Numbered from the stretch's first letter, positions 32,228-39,484 are shown. The stretch is 64,000 bases of DNA from CAMUQR01 sp963539845 (GCA_963539845.1 CAUTML010000001.1:186001-250000); one strand, 5' to 3'. Numbers and translations are program-made. The notes: generated from the sequence alone by a model not told the origin.

Positions 32228-33166
32228 CTAGGCATCTACTGCTTTTTCCGCGAGTCTGATAGCATCTTCTTTGGTTTTAGCTACAGCGAAGAATCCAGCA
32301 GTATGACAGAATATAGCTGTTGCTACACCAGATACTTTTCTGAGATCATCGCCTAGAAGTCCACGCCACTCCCCAAGGAAAGGCTTCCTCTGAGACATCT
32401 GCTTATCAATTGTCGGCGGAATTGCCTGTACATTCCAATTGCCATCGATTGCCGGAAAAACCACATATAGCAAATCAGCGGCTTTCGGGTTATCGGAAGT
32501 CAGGATAGCTTCCAGCCACCCACCTATAAACTCGTCCATTACAAGGACAGCACCGGTTGTAGCCTCAATCTGCTCTTTGACCATTTTTTGCCCACAGATC
32601 GAAGAAATGGCAACTTTGATTTCGCGTTCCAATATCATACTCGCAATCTCGCAAGCCTTTATGAAACACGCATCTGCGTCTTCATCTTCATCCCAGAGGG
32701 TATTATAAATCGAAATAACTGAGGAGACTGACATCGAGTCACCTTTTTCTCCCTGACCGTTATCTATTGCATCAACACCTCTAATAAGAGCATTGTCGAC
32801 ATAGGACACAATTTCGAGCGCCATTTCATTGTCAATTCCCTTGTTTTCACCTAGCTTCTTGACAATTTCTATTCCATATTTGCGCCAGATTAAACCAGCA
32901 GAAGAATAAATAATTCCATCAGGACGGACTTCAGCAAACCCTCTCTGATGATGATCGAAGCGTTTTCGCGTAGGATCAAATTCACCACCAACATCATATA
33001 CGATAGCATCCGTATCGTCAATGAGACTTTGACTTCTTGTTCTGAATAACTCTACAGGAAATAAAAATGCGAGCATTACTGTTGCAAACACCTCATCCGC
33101 GTGATGTGGAGCAGTGTGCGTCACAGCGTTAACAATTTGAGAATAGGTTTTGTGAATTCGTATCAT
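32228..33166 (-). CDS. MYG1 family phosphoesterase (DHH-like)
   Basis: MYG1 (UPF0160) proteins are metal-dependent phosphodiesterases related to the DHH group; eukaryotic MYG1 is a 3'-5' RNA exonuclease. The 312 residues have the metal-site blocks HTAPHHADEVFA (about 17-28), YDVGGEFDPTRKRFDHHQRGF (57-77) and VDAIDNG, and the C-terminal part with LGEWRGLLGDDL. It has its own consensus promoter and an AGGGAGGTGT ribosome binding site. It lies downstream of the HD and P-loop/Csx3-like genes on the same strand, which suggests nucleotide or RNA turnover as a shared theme. Confidence 0.85.
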   Translation of the reverse strand: MIRIHKTYSQIVNAVTHTAPHHADEVFATVMLAFLFPVELFRTRSQSLIDDTDAIVYDVGGEFDPTRKRFDHHQRGFAEVRPDGIIYSSAGLIWRKYGIEIVKKLGENKGIDNEMALEIVSYVDNALIRGVDAIDNGQGEKGDSMSVSSVISIYNTLWDEDEDADACFIKACEIASMILEREIKVAISSICGQKMVKEQIEATTGAVLVMDEFIGGWLEAILTSDNPKAADLLYVVFPAIDGNWNVQAIPPTIDKQMSQRKPFLGEWRGLLGDDLRKVSGVATAIFCHTAGFFAVAKTKEDAIRLAEKAVDA

Positions 33167-33219
33167 AAGTTTACACCTCCCTAATTGATAATGTACGAAA
33201 CACGATAGTTCATCTCTTC

Positions 33220-33248
33220 ATTATAACATATATTTATTTGTTTGTCAA
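33220..33248 (-). promoter_or_regulatory. Consensus promoter of the MYG1 gene
   Basis: On the minus strand TTGACA (33243-33248), exactly 17 bases, and TATAAT (33220-33225) preceded by TGT. This is a full sigma-70-type consensus with extended -10. Confidence 0.85.
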
Positions 33249-33262
33249 TCAAGCTCACGTTT

Positions 33263-33847
33263 TTATTCCTGATTCACCACACTCTTTAATCTGTCAACTA
33301 ATAAAGCCATATCAATCTTCATACGTTCAGGAATGTGCTTCTTTTTTATAACATTTAGAAATTCATTATAGAACCATAATTCATCGTCTTTACTAGCATT
33401 GAATTTTTGCCAGATACTATCACCAACCATTTCATATTCTTCTAGTATATCTGTTAAATTATGTATTTTATCAGCAGTAGAAACAATTAGCGGTCGCCGA
33501 TCCTCAAGGCTACTTAGGTGGATTAAATAACCTTTTTTGCGTTCTGCCCAAGGTTTTTCTGGTTTGCCAGCAGTTTTCTCTTCAGAGACGTCTTTTACAA
33601 TCTCAACTACCTCGTCGCCAAAATCGTTTCTCATAGCTGTTTCAGAATACACCGTGGGTTTTACGTCCTCTAAAATATCATGCAAAACGCCAGCTACAAT
33701 CACATCCTCATCGCTTGTATATTGTGAGATAATCATCGCCACCGTAAAAGTATGCGAGATATAAGGAATGTCAGTACCTTTTCTCATTTGATCACGATGC
33801 GCCCTGGACGCCACTTTTAAAGCCAGGTTAACCTTTTTACTAATCAT
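33263..33847 (-). CDS. HD-domain nucleotide hydrolase (RelA/SpoT hydrolase-like)
   Basis: The 194 residues follow the small-alarmone-hydrolase pattern: the metal-site SHTFTVA, GVLHDILED (HDxxED, near 54-62) and TADKIHNLTDI later. In RelA/SpoT and MESH1 proteins this fold removes pyrophosphate from (p)ppGpp; other HD enzymes cut other nucleotides, so the substrate is open. The ATG overlaps the stop of the P-loop/Csx3-like gene by one base, which implies translation in step. No synthetase domain is present. Confidence 0.8.
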   Translation of the reverse strand: MISKKVNLALKVASRAHRDQMRKGTDIPYISHTFTVAMIISQYTSDEDVIVAGVLHDILEDVKPTVYSETAMRNDFGDEVVEIVKDVSEEKTAGKPEKPWAERKKGYLIHLSSLEDRRPLIVSTADKIHNLTDILEEYEMVGDSIWQKFNASKDDELWFYNEFLNVIKKKHIPERMKIDMALLVDRLKSVVNQE

Positions 33848-35313
33848 TAGATAACCTTTCCTAGATAATTTTTATCTACCGACCAAGCAATGGTTGAGCC
33901 ATCACCAGGTTGAAATGCCGCAATACCTACAACTTTATCCTTATAACTAGAAGCGATTGACGCCTTTAGCCAGTTTGGACCTTGTGTAGATATTACCACG
34001 AAAGCAGTTTCTGGAAGTTTTGGAATATTCATCGCTTCTAAATCCACTGGAGAAATTGGATTATTGGAGGCATGAGCCGTATTGTGAACGACATAGATTG
34101 GCTTACCATCTATATCACCTTGTTGTTGAGGCTCAGCCCACCATTTAGTGTCTATCTCTTCAGCTTCTGGAAGCTTCTTTATGGGAATATAGCCATCTGG
34201 CCCACGGAGACGCACATCGCTACTTCCAGCGTCCTCAAACGCCATAGCAAGAGCAATAGCCTCCCAAGAATTAACCGGACCATTAAGCCATGCCGGTTGC
34301 CCATCAAAATCAAGAGCTTTTTCGTAAATCTCTGGAATTGCCGAGCGCAAAATCTGCCTATTTTGCACTTGTTTTTGTTGTCCATCCCTAGTGATAATAG
34401 TTCGTTCTACAGTTTCATTTGGCAAATCTTTGAACACTTCTGGAATAAATACTTCAAAAGGATTGACGTTTTCGCCCTCATGAGATTTTTTATATGCAGT
34501 ATTGCCCTCTACCATGTCAGATATTAAGTCCGCAACTTGCTTGATAGTTTCTCTGTCGGCCGCCGGTTCGCCACGCTCCAGATGATGCACCGAGCTTACA
34601 ATGTGACTCTTTTCTGGTTCCACCACACGCTGAACATCATGATTACCTCGATAGTGACTATGAAGCTTAGCGATAACCTCAATGTTATTTTCTTCAAAGA
34701 AATCACGCCACTCTGCTACTTTCGATAAGTCGCCAGCGAGGATAATCGCGTGGGTTGCACCCTCAATCATTTGCGCATTTTCTTCACTCGTCCGACCACC
34801 AACGTCGATAATCATCAATGGACCATCCCAGTCGCGAATCTTCTTTTTACGATCCGCTACGAACTCAGTAGTAAATTTACCCTTTTGACGGAATTTTACT
34901 ACTTCTGGATCGTCGTAATGACGCTGAAGCCATGGACCTTCACCATCTGGTGCCGCACTAAATGAGAATGTATTATCCTTATCTAAGTTTTGCGTCAAGG
35001 CTTCAATAAATACTGACTTTCCAGAGTGCGGTGGGCCGCCAATAACAATTTTTATACCCTTTTTGAGCTTTTCTTGACGCTCCGCCAAACTCTCTGCCGT
35101 ATCTATGACAGGGATATGTTCGGCTAAAGTTTCAGCCTCATTTTCTTCCGAGGTTTCCATAGAATCAACTGATTCCAAAGCTCTTTGGCCCAGTTCTTGC
35201 ACTGGAGCTATGCTTGGTTGCTCAATATTTTCTATACTCTCTTGCCGATCTTCCATCGGTACTTCAAACTGATGCCACTCAGCTCCGCCAAAACTAGGGA
35301 ACGACTCACTCAT
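33847..35313 (-). CDS. P-loop NTPase with C-terminal Csx3-like domain
   Basis: The 488-residue protein has three parts. Residues 1-85 are acidic and probably disordered. Residues 86-270 form a P-loop domain: Walker A GPPHSGKS (93-100) and a Walker B-like LMIIDVGG (166-173). Residues about 403-488 resemble Csx3/Crn3, the ring nuclease family of type III CRISPR systems: VVISTQGPNWLKASIASSY and GIAAFQPGDG match the pattern VVISGRGPxWL...AxxY...VAVYDPRLG in order and spacing. The Asp of the YDP motif is Gln here. No CRISPR array or cas gene is seen. TGTTATAAT upstream (35348-35356) is a probable promoter. The Csx3 relation is my reading of the sequence, not a search result. Confidence 0.6.
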   Translation of the reverse strand: MSESFPSFGGAEWHQFEVPMEDRQESIENIEQPSIAPVQELGQRALESVDSMETSEENEAETLAEHIPVIDTAESLAERQEKLKKGIKIVIGGPPHSGKSVFIEALTQNLDKDNTFSFSAAPDGEGPWLQRHYDDPEVVKFRQKGKFTTEFVADRKKKIRDWDGPLMIIDVGGRTSEENAQMIEGATHAIILAGDLSKVAEWRDFFEENNIEVIAKLHSHYRGNHDVQRVVEPEKSHIVSSVHHLERGEPAADRETIKQVADLISDMVEGNTAYKKSHEGENVNPFEVFIPEVFKDLPNETVERTIITRDGQQKQVQNRQILRSAIPEIYEKALDFDGQPAWLNGPVNSWEAIALAMAFEDAGSSDVRLRGPDGYIPIKKLPEAEEIDTKWWAEPQQQGDIDGKPIYVVHNTAHASNNPISPVDLEAMNIPKLPETAFVVISTQGPNWLKASIASSYKDKVVGIAAFQPGDGSTIAWSVDKNYLGKVI

Positions 35314-35384
35314 TTTTAATATCCTTTTTAAAGTATTACCTAATAAAATTATAACATGAAAATGATATTTTTAGACAAAGGGAA

Positions 35385-35406
35385 AGCCCGGACATTCGTC
35401 CGGGCT
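35385..35406 (-). terminator. Hairpin after the 111-residue gene
   Basis: AGCCCGGAC-ATTC-GTCCGGGCT is a perfect nine-base stem about 150 bases beyond the stop at 35556; on the minus strand it is followed by TTTCCCTTT. Confidence 0.6.
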
Positions 35407-35555
35407 GTAAATCCAATATTTAGTTGTAAGGCGTAAGGCGATGGTAGTAGAACTCCTCGGTCGGCGAGTTTATTGCGGATTTCCGCTAGAAGTTAAGGGC
35501 GAACCCTAAAACTTTTGTTTACGCTTTCCATAGAAGATGCTCGTCACCAGTCTGC

Positions 35556-35891
35556 TTAAACGAGGGCGAACCTCTCGCAACCGATAATCCTGCCATCAGC
35601 ATCGCGAACAGGGTCTGCCGTAATAAGCAGATCATCAGTTATGCGTCCGGCAGACTTAGCTGCGTTGGCAGTGATGATACTTACTACGTAATACGTCCCC
35701 TCAACTGGATCAGGTAGTCCCTCAGGCTCGCCGAACTTCTTGGTAACGAGCTCAATTCCCTCGAGCTCTCCAACGCATTCAGCATACTGAGAGGCACGAG
35801 CTATCCCTTCAGAAGGAAACTGCGCTACGATAACACCATTCTCAGCCATGATTGTTATTTTGTGAGGTGTAAGATTAATTATTTTAGCCAT
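35556..35891 (-). CDS. Small conserved-looking protein, phage-type, 111 aa
   Basis: The sequence begins MAKIINLTPHKITIM and continues with FPSEGIARAS, FGEPEGLPDP, TYYVVSIITANAA and DADGRIIGCERF. I recall proteins of this layout (NLTPH at the start, FGEVEGLP in the middle, a REEGRIIGC-type end) from actinobacterial genomes and phages, where the role is unknown. GAAAGGAG lies just before the ATG and a 236-base leader with two stable hairpins separates it from its promoter. It is probably mobile or phage-related. Confidence 0.6.
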   Translation of the reverse strand: MAKIINLTPHKITIMAENGVIVAQFPSEGIARASQYAECVGELEGIELVTKKFGEPEGLPDPVEGTYYVVSIITANAAKSAGRITDDLLITADPVRDADGRIIGCERFALV

Positions 35892-35906
35892 GATAGGCTC
35901 CTTTCT

Positions 35907-36128
35907 AGCGGCTTCGACCGCTTTGGAAATTTTCCGAATCGGTCGGATGCCGCCTACACCTAACTCTATTTTCGCAAGGTGGGGTGATTAAATATAATAG
36001 ATTCATTAGCTTTTATCTATGGTATTATATTCACTCATCCCACCTTGCGGTTGAAATCCTTACATCTTCGTATTGGCTTTAATGTTCTTAAGCTTTTCGA
36101 GTGGCTGCTTTTCCGTTCTCAAGCTTAT
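35907..36128 (-). promoter_or_regulatory. Structured 5' leader of the 111-residue gene
   Basis: Two stems are clear on the minus strand. CGCAAGGTGGG and CCCACCTTGCG (35973-35983, 36039-36049) pair perfectly, and AATATAATA/TATTATATT continue inside. Closer to the gene, GCGGC/GCCGC and CGACCG/CGGTCG form a hairpin (35907-35954) directly before the Shine-Dalgarno site. The structure suggests a cis-acting RNA; I cannot match it to a known riboswitch. Confidence 0.5.
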
Positions 36129-36134
36129 GATGTC

Positions 36135-36163
36135 ATTATAACACAAGCGTTTTATTTTGTCAA
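36135..36163 (-). promoter_or_regulatory. Consensus promoter
   Basis: TTGACA (36158-36163), 17 bases, TATAAT (36135-36140) preceded by TGT, all on the minus strand. It drives the structured leader and the 111-residue gene. Confidence 0.85.
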
Positions 36164-36312
36164 TAGTTTTAACACATTTTATTTAAAAATCTAAACTTTA
36201 TACCACCTATCATTAATTTAATATACTAGCACTTCAGAATATTTCTATAAGAATTTAGTTTTTCGCCCATCTATCATCAATCCTTTTTATGTAACTTATC
36301 ACAATGAAAAAT

Positions 36313-36330
36313 CCCCAGCCTACGCTGGGG
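36313..36330 (-). terminator. Terminator after the 166-residue gene
   Basis: CCCCAGC and GCTGGGG pair around CTAC and are followed on the minus strand by ATTTTTC. Confidence 0.8.
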
Positions 36331-36341
36331 AAAGAATGCCA

Positions 36342-36842
36342 TTAGTATTCATCATCTCCAATGATATTCTTAAAATTTTTTGGGACGACCCAATAGTCGT
36401 ACCCCGTTCCACCTCCATTCGACGCTTTGCGACAAAAATATGTCACATTTTCGATTTCCTTCACCCTATCGGGTTTATTACCACGTGTAGGATCGAAGCT
36501 TCCACCCCAATCAACGCGTATCAAAAAGTGACTTGCTTCACTTCTCTTGCAAGGAGAGAAGCATTTATTTCCTTTCTTACTTATCCAAAATTTGCCAACA
36601 AGCGCGTCCACACGCCCATTAAACAAAACATTCATACCCTCTAAGGTATGGTTGTATAGATAAGTGAATTCTAATGGATCGATTATCTTACCATCGTCAT
36701 CCATCTCCATTTCTTTACTAATTACAAATATCATATCAGGTTCATATTTTCCGAACCTCTTGATTAAATAATTGCTTGCTGTTTCTAAGCAATCGTATTT
36801 CATGTATAGATATCTGATATCCGATAGTGTCATCTTCTTCAT
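36342..36842 (-). CDS. Hypothetical protein, 166 aa
   Basis: The start at 36840-36842 has AAGGAGGG upstream; a longer frame is open but would run into the leader. The protein is soluble, with MKKMTLSDIRYLYMKYD, YEPDMIFVISKEMEMDDDG, VLFNGRVDALVGKFWIS and a C-terminal part with two cysteines and aromatic residues (YDYWVVPKNF). No family recognised. The promoter lies more than 200 bases upstream (37064-37092), so the leader is long, as in the neighbouring genes of the island. Confidence 0.55.
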   Translation of the reverse strand: MKKMTLSDIRYLYMKYDCLETASNYLIKRFGKYEPDMIFVISKEMEMDDDGKIIDPLEFTYLYNHTLEGMNVLFNGRVDALVGKFWISKKGNKCFSPCKRSEASHFLIRVDWGGSFDPTRGNKPDRVKEIENVTYFCRKASNGGGTGYDYWVVPKNFKNIIGDDEY

Positions 36843-37057
36843 GGAGACACCCTCCTTCCTCCCAGATGGGAAAAACCAATGTCTTAAAGTTAAGATTAAG
36901 AATTCTCTCATTGGCATTAAATTCTGCTCACCATGAGCAGTATTCACCCTACTATGATAATAGAGCCAATACTGCCCAAAATTCACAGGGAAGGAGTGGA
37001 AAATAGCGTCATTATTGTTAATTGTGAACTTGAATTATGGGCGTTTCCCAAACTCAT
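36843..37057 (-). promoter_or_regulatory. Long leader of the 166-residue gene
   Basis: About 215 untranslated bases lie between the promoter and the start codon. I see no single dominant stem. An ORF continuing in frame from the gene is present but lacks a ribosome binding site. Confidence 0.35.
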
Positions 37058-37063
37058 ACTGAC

Positions 37064-37092
37064 ATTATACAATACTTTCATAATAATGTCAA
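37064..37092 (-). promoter_or_regulatory. Consensus promoter
   Basis: TTGACA (37087-37092), 17 bases, TATAAT (37064-37069) on the minus strand, upstream of the 166-residue gene. Confidence 0.8.
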
Positions 37093-37154
37093 TACTATAT
37101 GCATAAATTCTATAAAAACAACCAGAATGTTCCGATTATTGTTAACCATTTTAA

Positions 37155-37178
37155 TTAAAACCACGCCAAATGGCGTGG
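37155..37178 (-). terminator. Terminator after the 84-residue gene
   Basis: CCACGCC-AAAT-GGCGTGG is a perfect stem; on the minus strand TTTTAATT follows. Confidence 0.8.
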
Positions 37179-37211
37179 CTAAGAGGGGCGTTAATCAATA
37201 AATTAAAAACA

Positions 37212-37466
37212 TCAGCTAGTGGGTTTGTCGGCAGACAACATTTTGATTTGGTATTGTTCTCCGTCTTCGGATATATTAACTAAAGCGTCATTGTCAGCGT
37301 CATACCACCAGCCCTCCAGATAGGTCAAGGTATTTGGGTCGCCTTTACATAATATGGTTATATTGCCAGGTCGCGCATAAAACGTTACCCGTCCTTGATT
37401 TAACCATTCAAACACCCGCACGGCAATTTCGCTCGGCAAATCGCAAGCTTTTACTACGTTTTTCAT
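37212..37466 (-). CDS. Small hypothetical protein, 84 aa
   Basis: The start at 37464-37466 is preceded by AAAGGAGGAG. The protein (MKNVVKACDLPSEIAVRVFE, VTFYARPGNITILCKGD, YLEGWWYDADNDALVNI) is a small soluble alpha/beta protein with two cysteines. No family recognised. It has its own TTGACT-17-TATAAT promoter and terminator, so it is an independent unit of the minus-strand island. Confidence 0.55.
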   Translation of the reverse strand: MKNVVKACDLPSEIAVRVFEWLNQGRVTFYARPGNITILCKGDPNTLTYLEGWWYDADNDALVNISEDGEQYQIKMLSADKPTS

Positions 37467-37550
37467 AATTACTCCTCCTTTTAAACAGCTATTTCGCATT
37501 TTACCGCCCAAAAACACTCGAACGGCATATTGAACAAAACATATCTTTTA

Positions 37551-37579
37551 ATTATATCACAGATTGTTTTAAAAGTCAA
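37551..37579 (-). promoter_or_regulatory. Near-consensus promoter
   Basis: TTGACT (37574-37579), 17 bases, TATAAT (37551-37556) preceded by TGA on the minus strand, upstream of the 84-residue gene. Nothing further is seen from here to 37710. Confidence 0.8.
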
Positions 37580-37714
37580 GCGAGCGATCGCTTTGGCAAA
37601 TGCCGATAGGTCAGAAAACTACCTCGATCGCACCAATAAGCTAAAAATCCGCCTCAAACGCGTCTTATTCATCGTCAAATCACCAAAAAAACCGCCCCAG
37701 CCACCATTTTGTTG

Positions 37715-37744
37715 TTGATTTTTCTACCACACTTGTGATATAAT
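37715..37744 (+). promoter_or_regulatory. Promoter of the rplJ leader
   Basis: TTGATT (37715-37720), 18 bases, and TATAAT (37739-37744) preceded by TGA. Confidence 0.7.
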
Positions 37745-37749
37745 CTCAG

Positions 37750-37925
37750 ATAGGTATTGCCAAAGACAGTAGCTGTCGGATTCCGACTTAATCTGCTACC
37801 GAGGAAATCATGAGATAAAGTCTTTGGTAGTTGCGAGAATCAAAGACTTTTTTGTTTTTGGCGCTCCAGTTACCGCAATTTAACAATTTAATCGTTTGAC
37901 AAAACAACACCAAAGAAAGGATTTT
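37750..37925 (+). promoter_or_regulatory. L10-type ribosomal leader with attenuator
   Basis: The leader contains CTGCTACCGAGGAAATCATGAG, close to the conserved core of the known L10 leader (TGCC-GAGG), split here as CTGCTACCGAGG and AAATCATGAG. GTCTTTG (37820-37826) can pair either with CAAAGAC at 37761-37767 or with CAAAGAC at 37841-37847; the second pairing is followed by a T run and makes a terminator. This fits feedback attenuation by L10-L12, known for this leader family. Binding here is inference. Confidence 0.75.
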
Positions 37926-38435
37926 ATGGCAATTTCACGCGATAAAAAACAAGCTTTGGTTGCTGAAATCGAGCAATTACTGAAAGATTCCAAGGCAGTT
38001 GCAAGCGCAACCTTCGCCGGCATCACCGTCAAGGATATGCAAGAACTTCGCAAATTAGCTCGCGAAAGCAACGTCACTGTTAAAGTCGTTAAAAACCGCT
38101 TGGTCAAAGTAGCGATGAAAAGTGTCGATCATCTCAAAGATGTTGACGCTTCAGCATTGCAAGGCCAGCTGATTTACGCTTTTTCGAGCGAAGATGAAGT
38201 GGCAGCTGCTCAAGTTTTGGGTAAATTCGCTAAAGAAAACACCCAGATGGAGCTAGTTGGCGCTTTTATGAGCGACGGCACTGTGATGGACGCAGCAACG
38301 GTCAAAACTTTGGCCGACCTGCCAAGCAAAGACCAACTCATCGGTCAAATCGTCGAGACCTTACTATCGCCACTGTATGGCATCACTGGTGGTCTCACCA
38401 ACGAAGACTTGGAATTTCGTAAAGCAACCAATTAA
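37926..38435 (+). CDS. rplJ: Ribosomal protein uL10
   Basis: uL10 anchors the L12 stalk. The start at 37926 (MAISRDKKQALVAEI) follows AAAGAAAGG; an upstream Met in frame belongs to the leader. The 169 residues include VKDMQELRKLARESNVTVKV, KNRLVKVA and a C-terminal helix that binds L12 dimers. rplK and rplA, which often precede it, are not in this window. Confidence 0.95.
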   Translation: MAISRDKKQALVAEIEQLLKDSKAVASATFAGITVKDMQELRKLARESNVTVKVVKNRLVKVAMKSVDHLKDVDASALQGQLIYAFSSEDEVAAAQVLGKFAKENTQMELVGAFMSDGTVMDAATVKTLADLPSKDQLIGQIVETLLSPLYGITGGLTNEDLEFRKATN

Positions 38436-38450
38436 ATCAATTTGAACCTT

Positions 38451-38568
38451 TAAATTTTATAGTTTTTAAAAACACTCTTCAAACAATAACGATTGTTGAA
38501 GCAGGAAAGATTTTCCCTATAACGATAGGCGAAAATACTTTCCGGGTGTTTGTAAAACATAAAATTTA
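38451..38568 (+). ncRNA. Folded element 1: three-way junction with two AACG-capped hairpins
   Basis: The closing stem pairs TAAATTTTAT (38451-38460) with ATAAAATTTA (38559-38568), then TTTT/AAAA and AAACAC/GTGTTT. Inside are two hairpins: 38477-38501 (CTTCAA, bulge, CAAT-AACG-ATTG, TTGAAG) and 38504-38543 (GGAAAG, ATTTTC, CCTAT-AACG-ATAGG, GAAAAT, CTTTCC; about 17 pairs). There is no ORF. The same plan recurs on the opposite strand at 38580-38706. It could be part of the rplJ-rplL transcript, a separate RNA or a DNA-level element. I know no named family for it. Confidence 0.6.
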
Positions 38569-38579
38569 CTGTTTCGTTT

Positions 38580-38706
38580 GTAATCCAATTAGGTAATTTG
38601 CGGAGTGCGGAAGGGGTTTAATCTGTCGTTACAGATAAAACCCCCATCCTGATGTCATCAATCGTTATTGATTGACAACCCTCCTTAAATCACTAATTTG
38701 GATTAC
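38580..38706 (-). ncRNA. Folded element 2: inverted counterpart of element 1
   Basis: Read on the minus strand this repeats the plan of element 1: closing stem GTAATCC-AATTAG (38580-38592) with CTAATT-GGATTAC (38693-38706, one bulge), then a hairpin capped CAAT-AACG-ATTG (38653-38677) and a longer hairpin GGGGTTT/AAACCCC with ATCTGT-loop-ACAGAT (38613-38644). The 12 bases CAATAACGATTG are identical to element 1. On the plus strand its loops read CGTT and are complementary to the AACG loops of element 1, so loop-loop contact or a long pairing between 38484-38495 and 38659-38670 is possible. Confidence 0.55.
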
Positions 38707-38741
38707 TACTAATTAAATTTTTAACATAAAGGAGTCAAAAC

Positions 38742-39110
38742 ATGGCTGACATTAAAAAATTGGCTGAAGAATTGGTAAAATTGACCATTCTTGAAGCTAA
38801 CGACCTGAAAAATCTGTTGAAAGATGAATACGGCATTGAACCAGCTGCTGTTGCTGTAGCCGCTGCTGGCCCAGCTGCCGCTGACGGTGCCGACGAAAAA
38901 ACCGAATTCACCGTAACCCTAAAAGACGCTGGTGCTCAAAAAGTAGCAGTTATCAAAGCTGTTAAAGAAATCACCGGTCTTGGTCTGGGTGAAGCAAAAG
39001 CTTTGGTTGACGCTGCTCCAAGCGCCATCAAAGAAAACATCGGCAAAGACGAAGCTGAAGAAGCTAAAAAGAAGCTTGAAGAAGCTGGCGCAACTGTTGA
39101 GTTGGCATAG
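38742..39110 (+). CDS. rplL: Ribosomal protein bL12
   Basis: bL12 dimers form the stalk that recruits translation GTPases. The 122 residues show the N-terminal dimer helix (LAEELVKLTILEANDLKNLL), an Ala/Gly hinge and the C-terminal domain FTVTLKDAGAQKVAVIKAVK, GLGLGEAKALVDAAP. AAAGGAG is 10 bases before the ATG. A 306-base gap, filled by the two folded elements, separates it from rplJ; in most bacteria this gap is short. Confidence 0.98.
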   Translation: MADIKKLAEELVKLTILEANDLKNLLKDEYGIEPAAVAVAAAGPAAADGADEKTEFTVTLKDAGAQKVAVIKAVKEITGLGLGEAKALVDAAPSAIKENIGKDEAEEAKKKLEEAGATVELA

Positions 39111-39163
39111 TTTAAATCATTTTAAACTACATTTTTTATTAAAAACGATTAAATTGTATTTTA

Positions 39164-39196
39164 AAAATCACTCGGCACATGATCGGGTGGTTTTTA
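39164..39196 (+). terminator. Terminator after rplL
   Basis: AAAATCACTCG and CGGGTGGTTTT pair (two G-T pairs) and end in a T run. The rest of the 374-base gap up to 39484 is T-rich; it holds the promoter of the next gene and a small inverted repeat AACACT/AGTGTT at 39348-39371. Confidence 0.75.
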
Positions 39197-39411
39197 ATTT
39201 TATGTTTATTTTTTGTGGTCAAAATAGCATTTTTGTTGACAAGCAATGGGCGATTGGGCGGTTTTGTTAAGCATCTTGACCTCTGGCAGTGAACAACTTT
39301 TTTTAAGCATTAGCGTTTTTTTTAATTTTGTAAATGATAATTTTTACAACACTTTTGCCATAACTAGTGTTAAAGTTGTGGAAATTGACTTTTAGAAGTT
39401 GGTTTTTATAA

Positions 39412-39440
39412 TTGACTTTTGTTGGCTTTTTTGTTAAAAT
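39412..39440 (+). promoter_or_regulatory. Promoter of the 170-residue gene
   Basis: TTGACT (39412-39417), 17 bases, TAAAAT (39435-39440) preceded by TGT. Confidence 0.75.
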
Positions 39441-39484
39441 CGTTGTTGATATTACTAATTTAAAACAGACAAGGAACTGCGAGA

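Noticed and set aside
31962..37600. Integration of the minus-strand island at tRNA-Thr(GGT)
   Set aside because: I could not find a copy of the tRNA 3' end on the far side, and no integrase gene is present.
38484..38670. Single large hairpin RNA closed by CAATAACGATTG/CAATCGTTATTG, such as 6S RNA
   Set aside because: The two arms are each the cap of a local hairpin within well-formed three-way junctions, which explain far more base pairs. The long pairing may still occur as an alternative contact.
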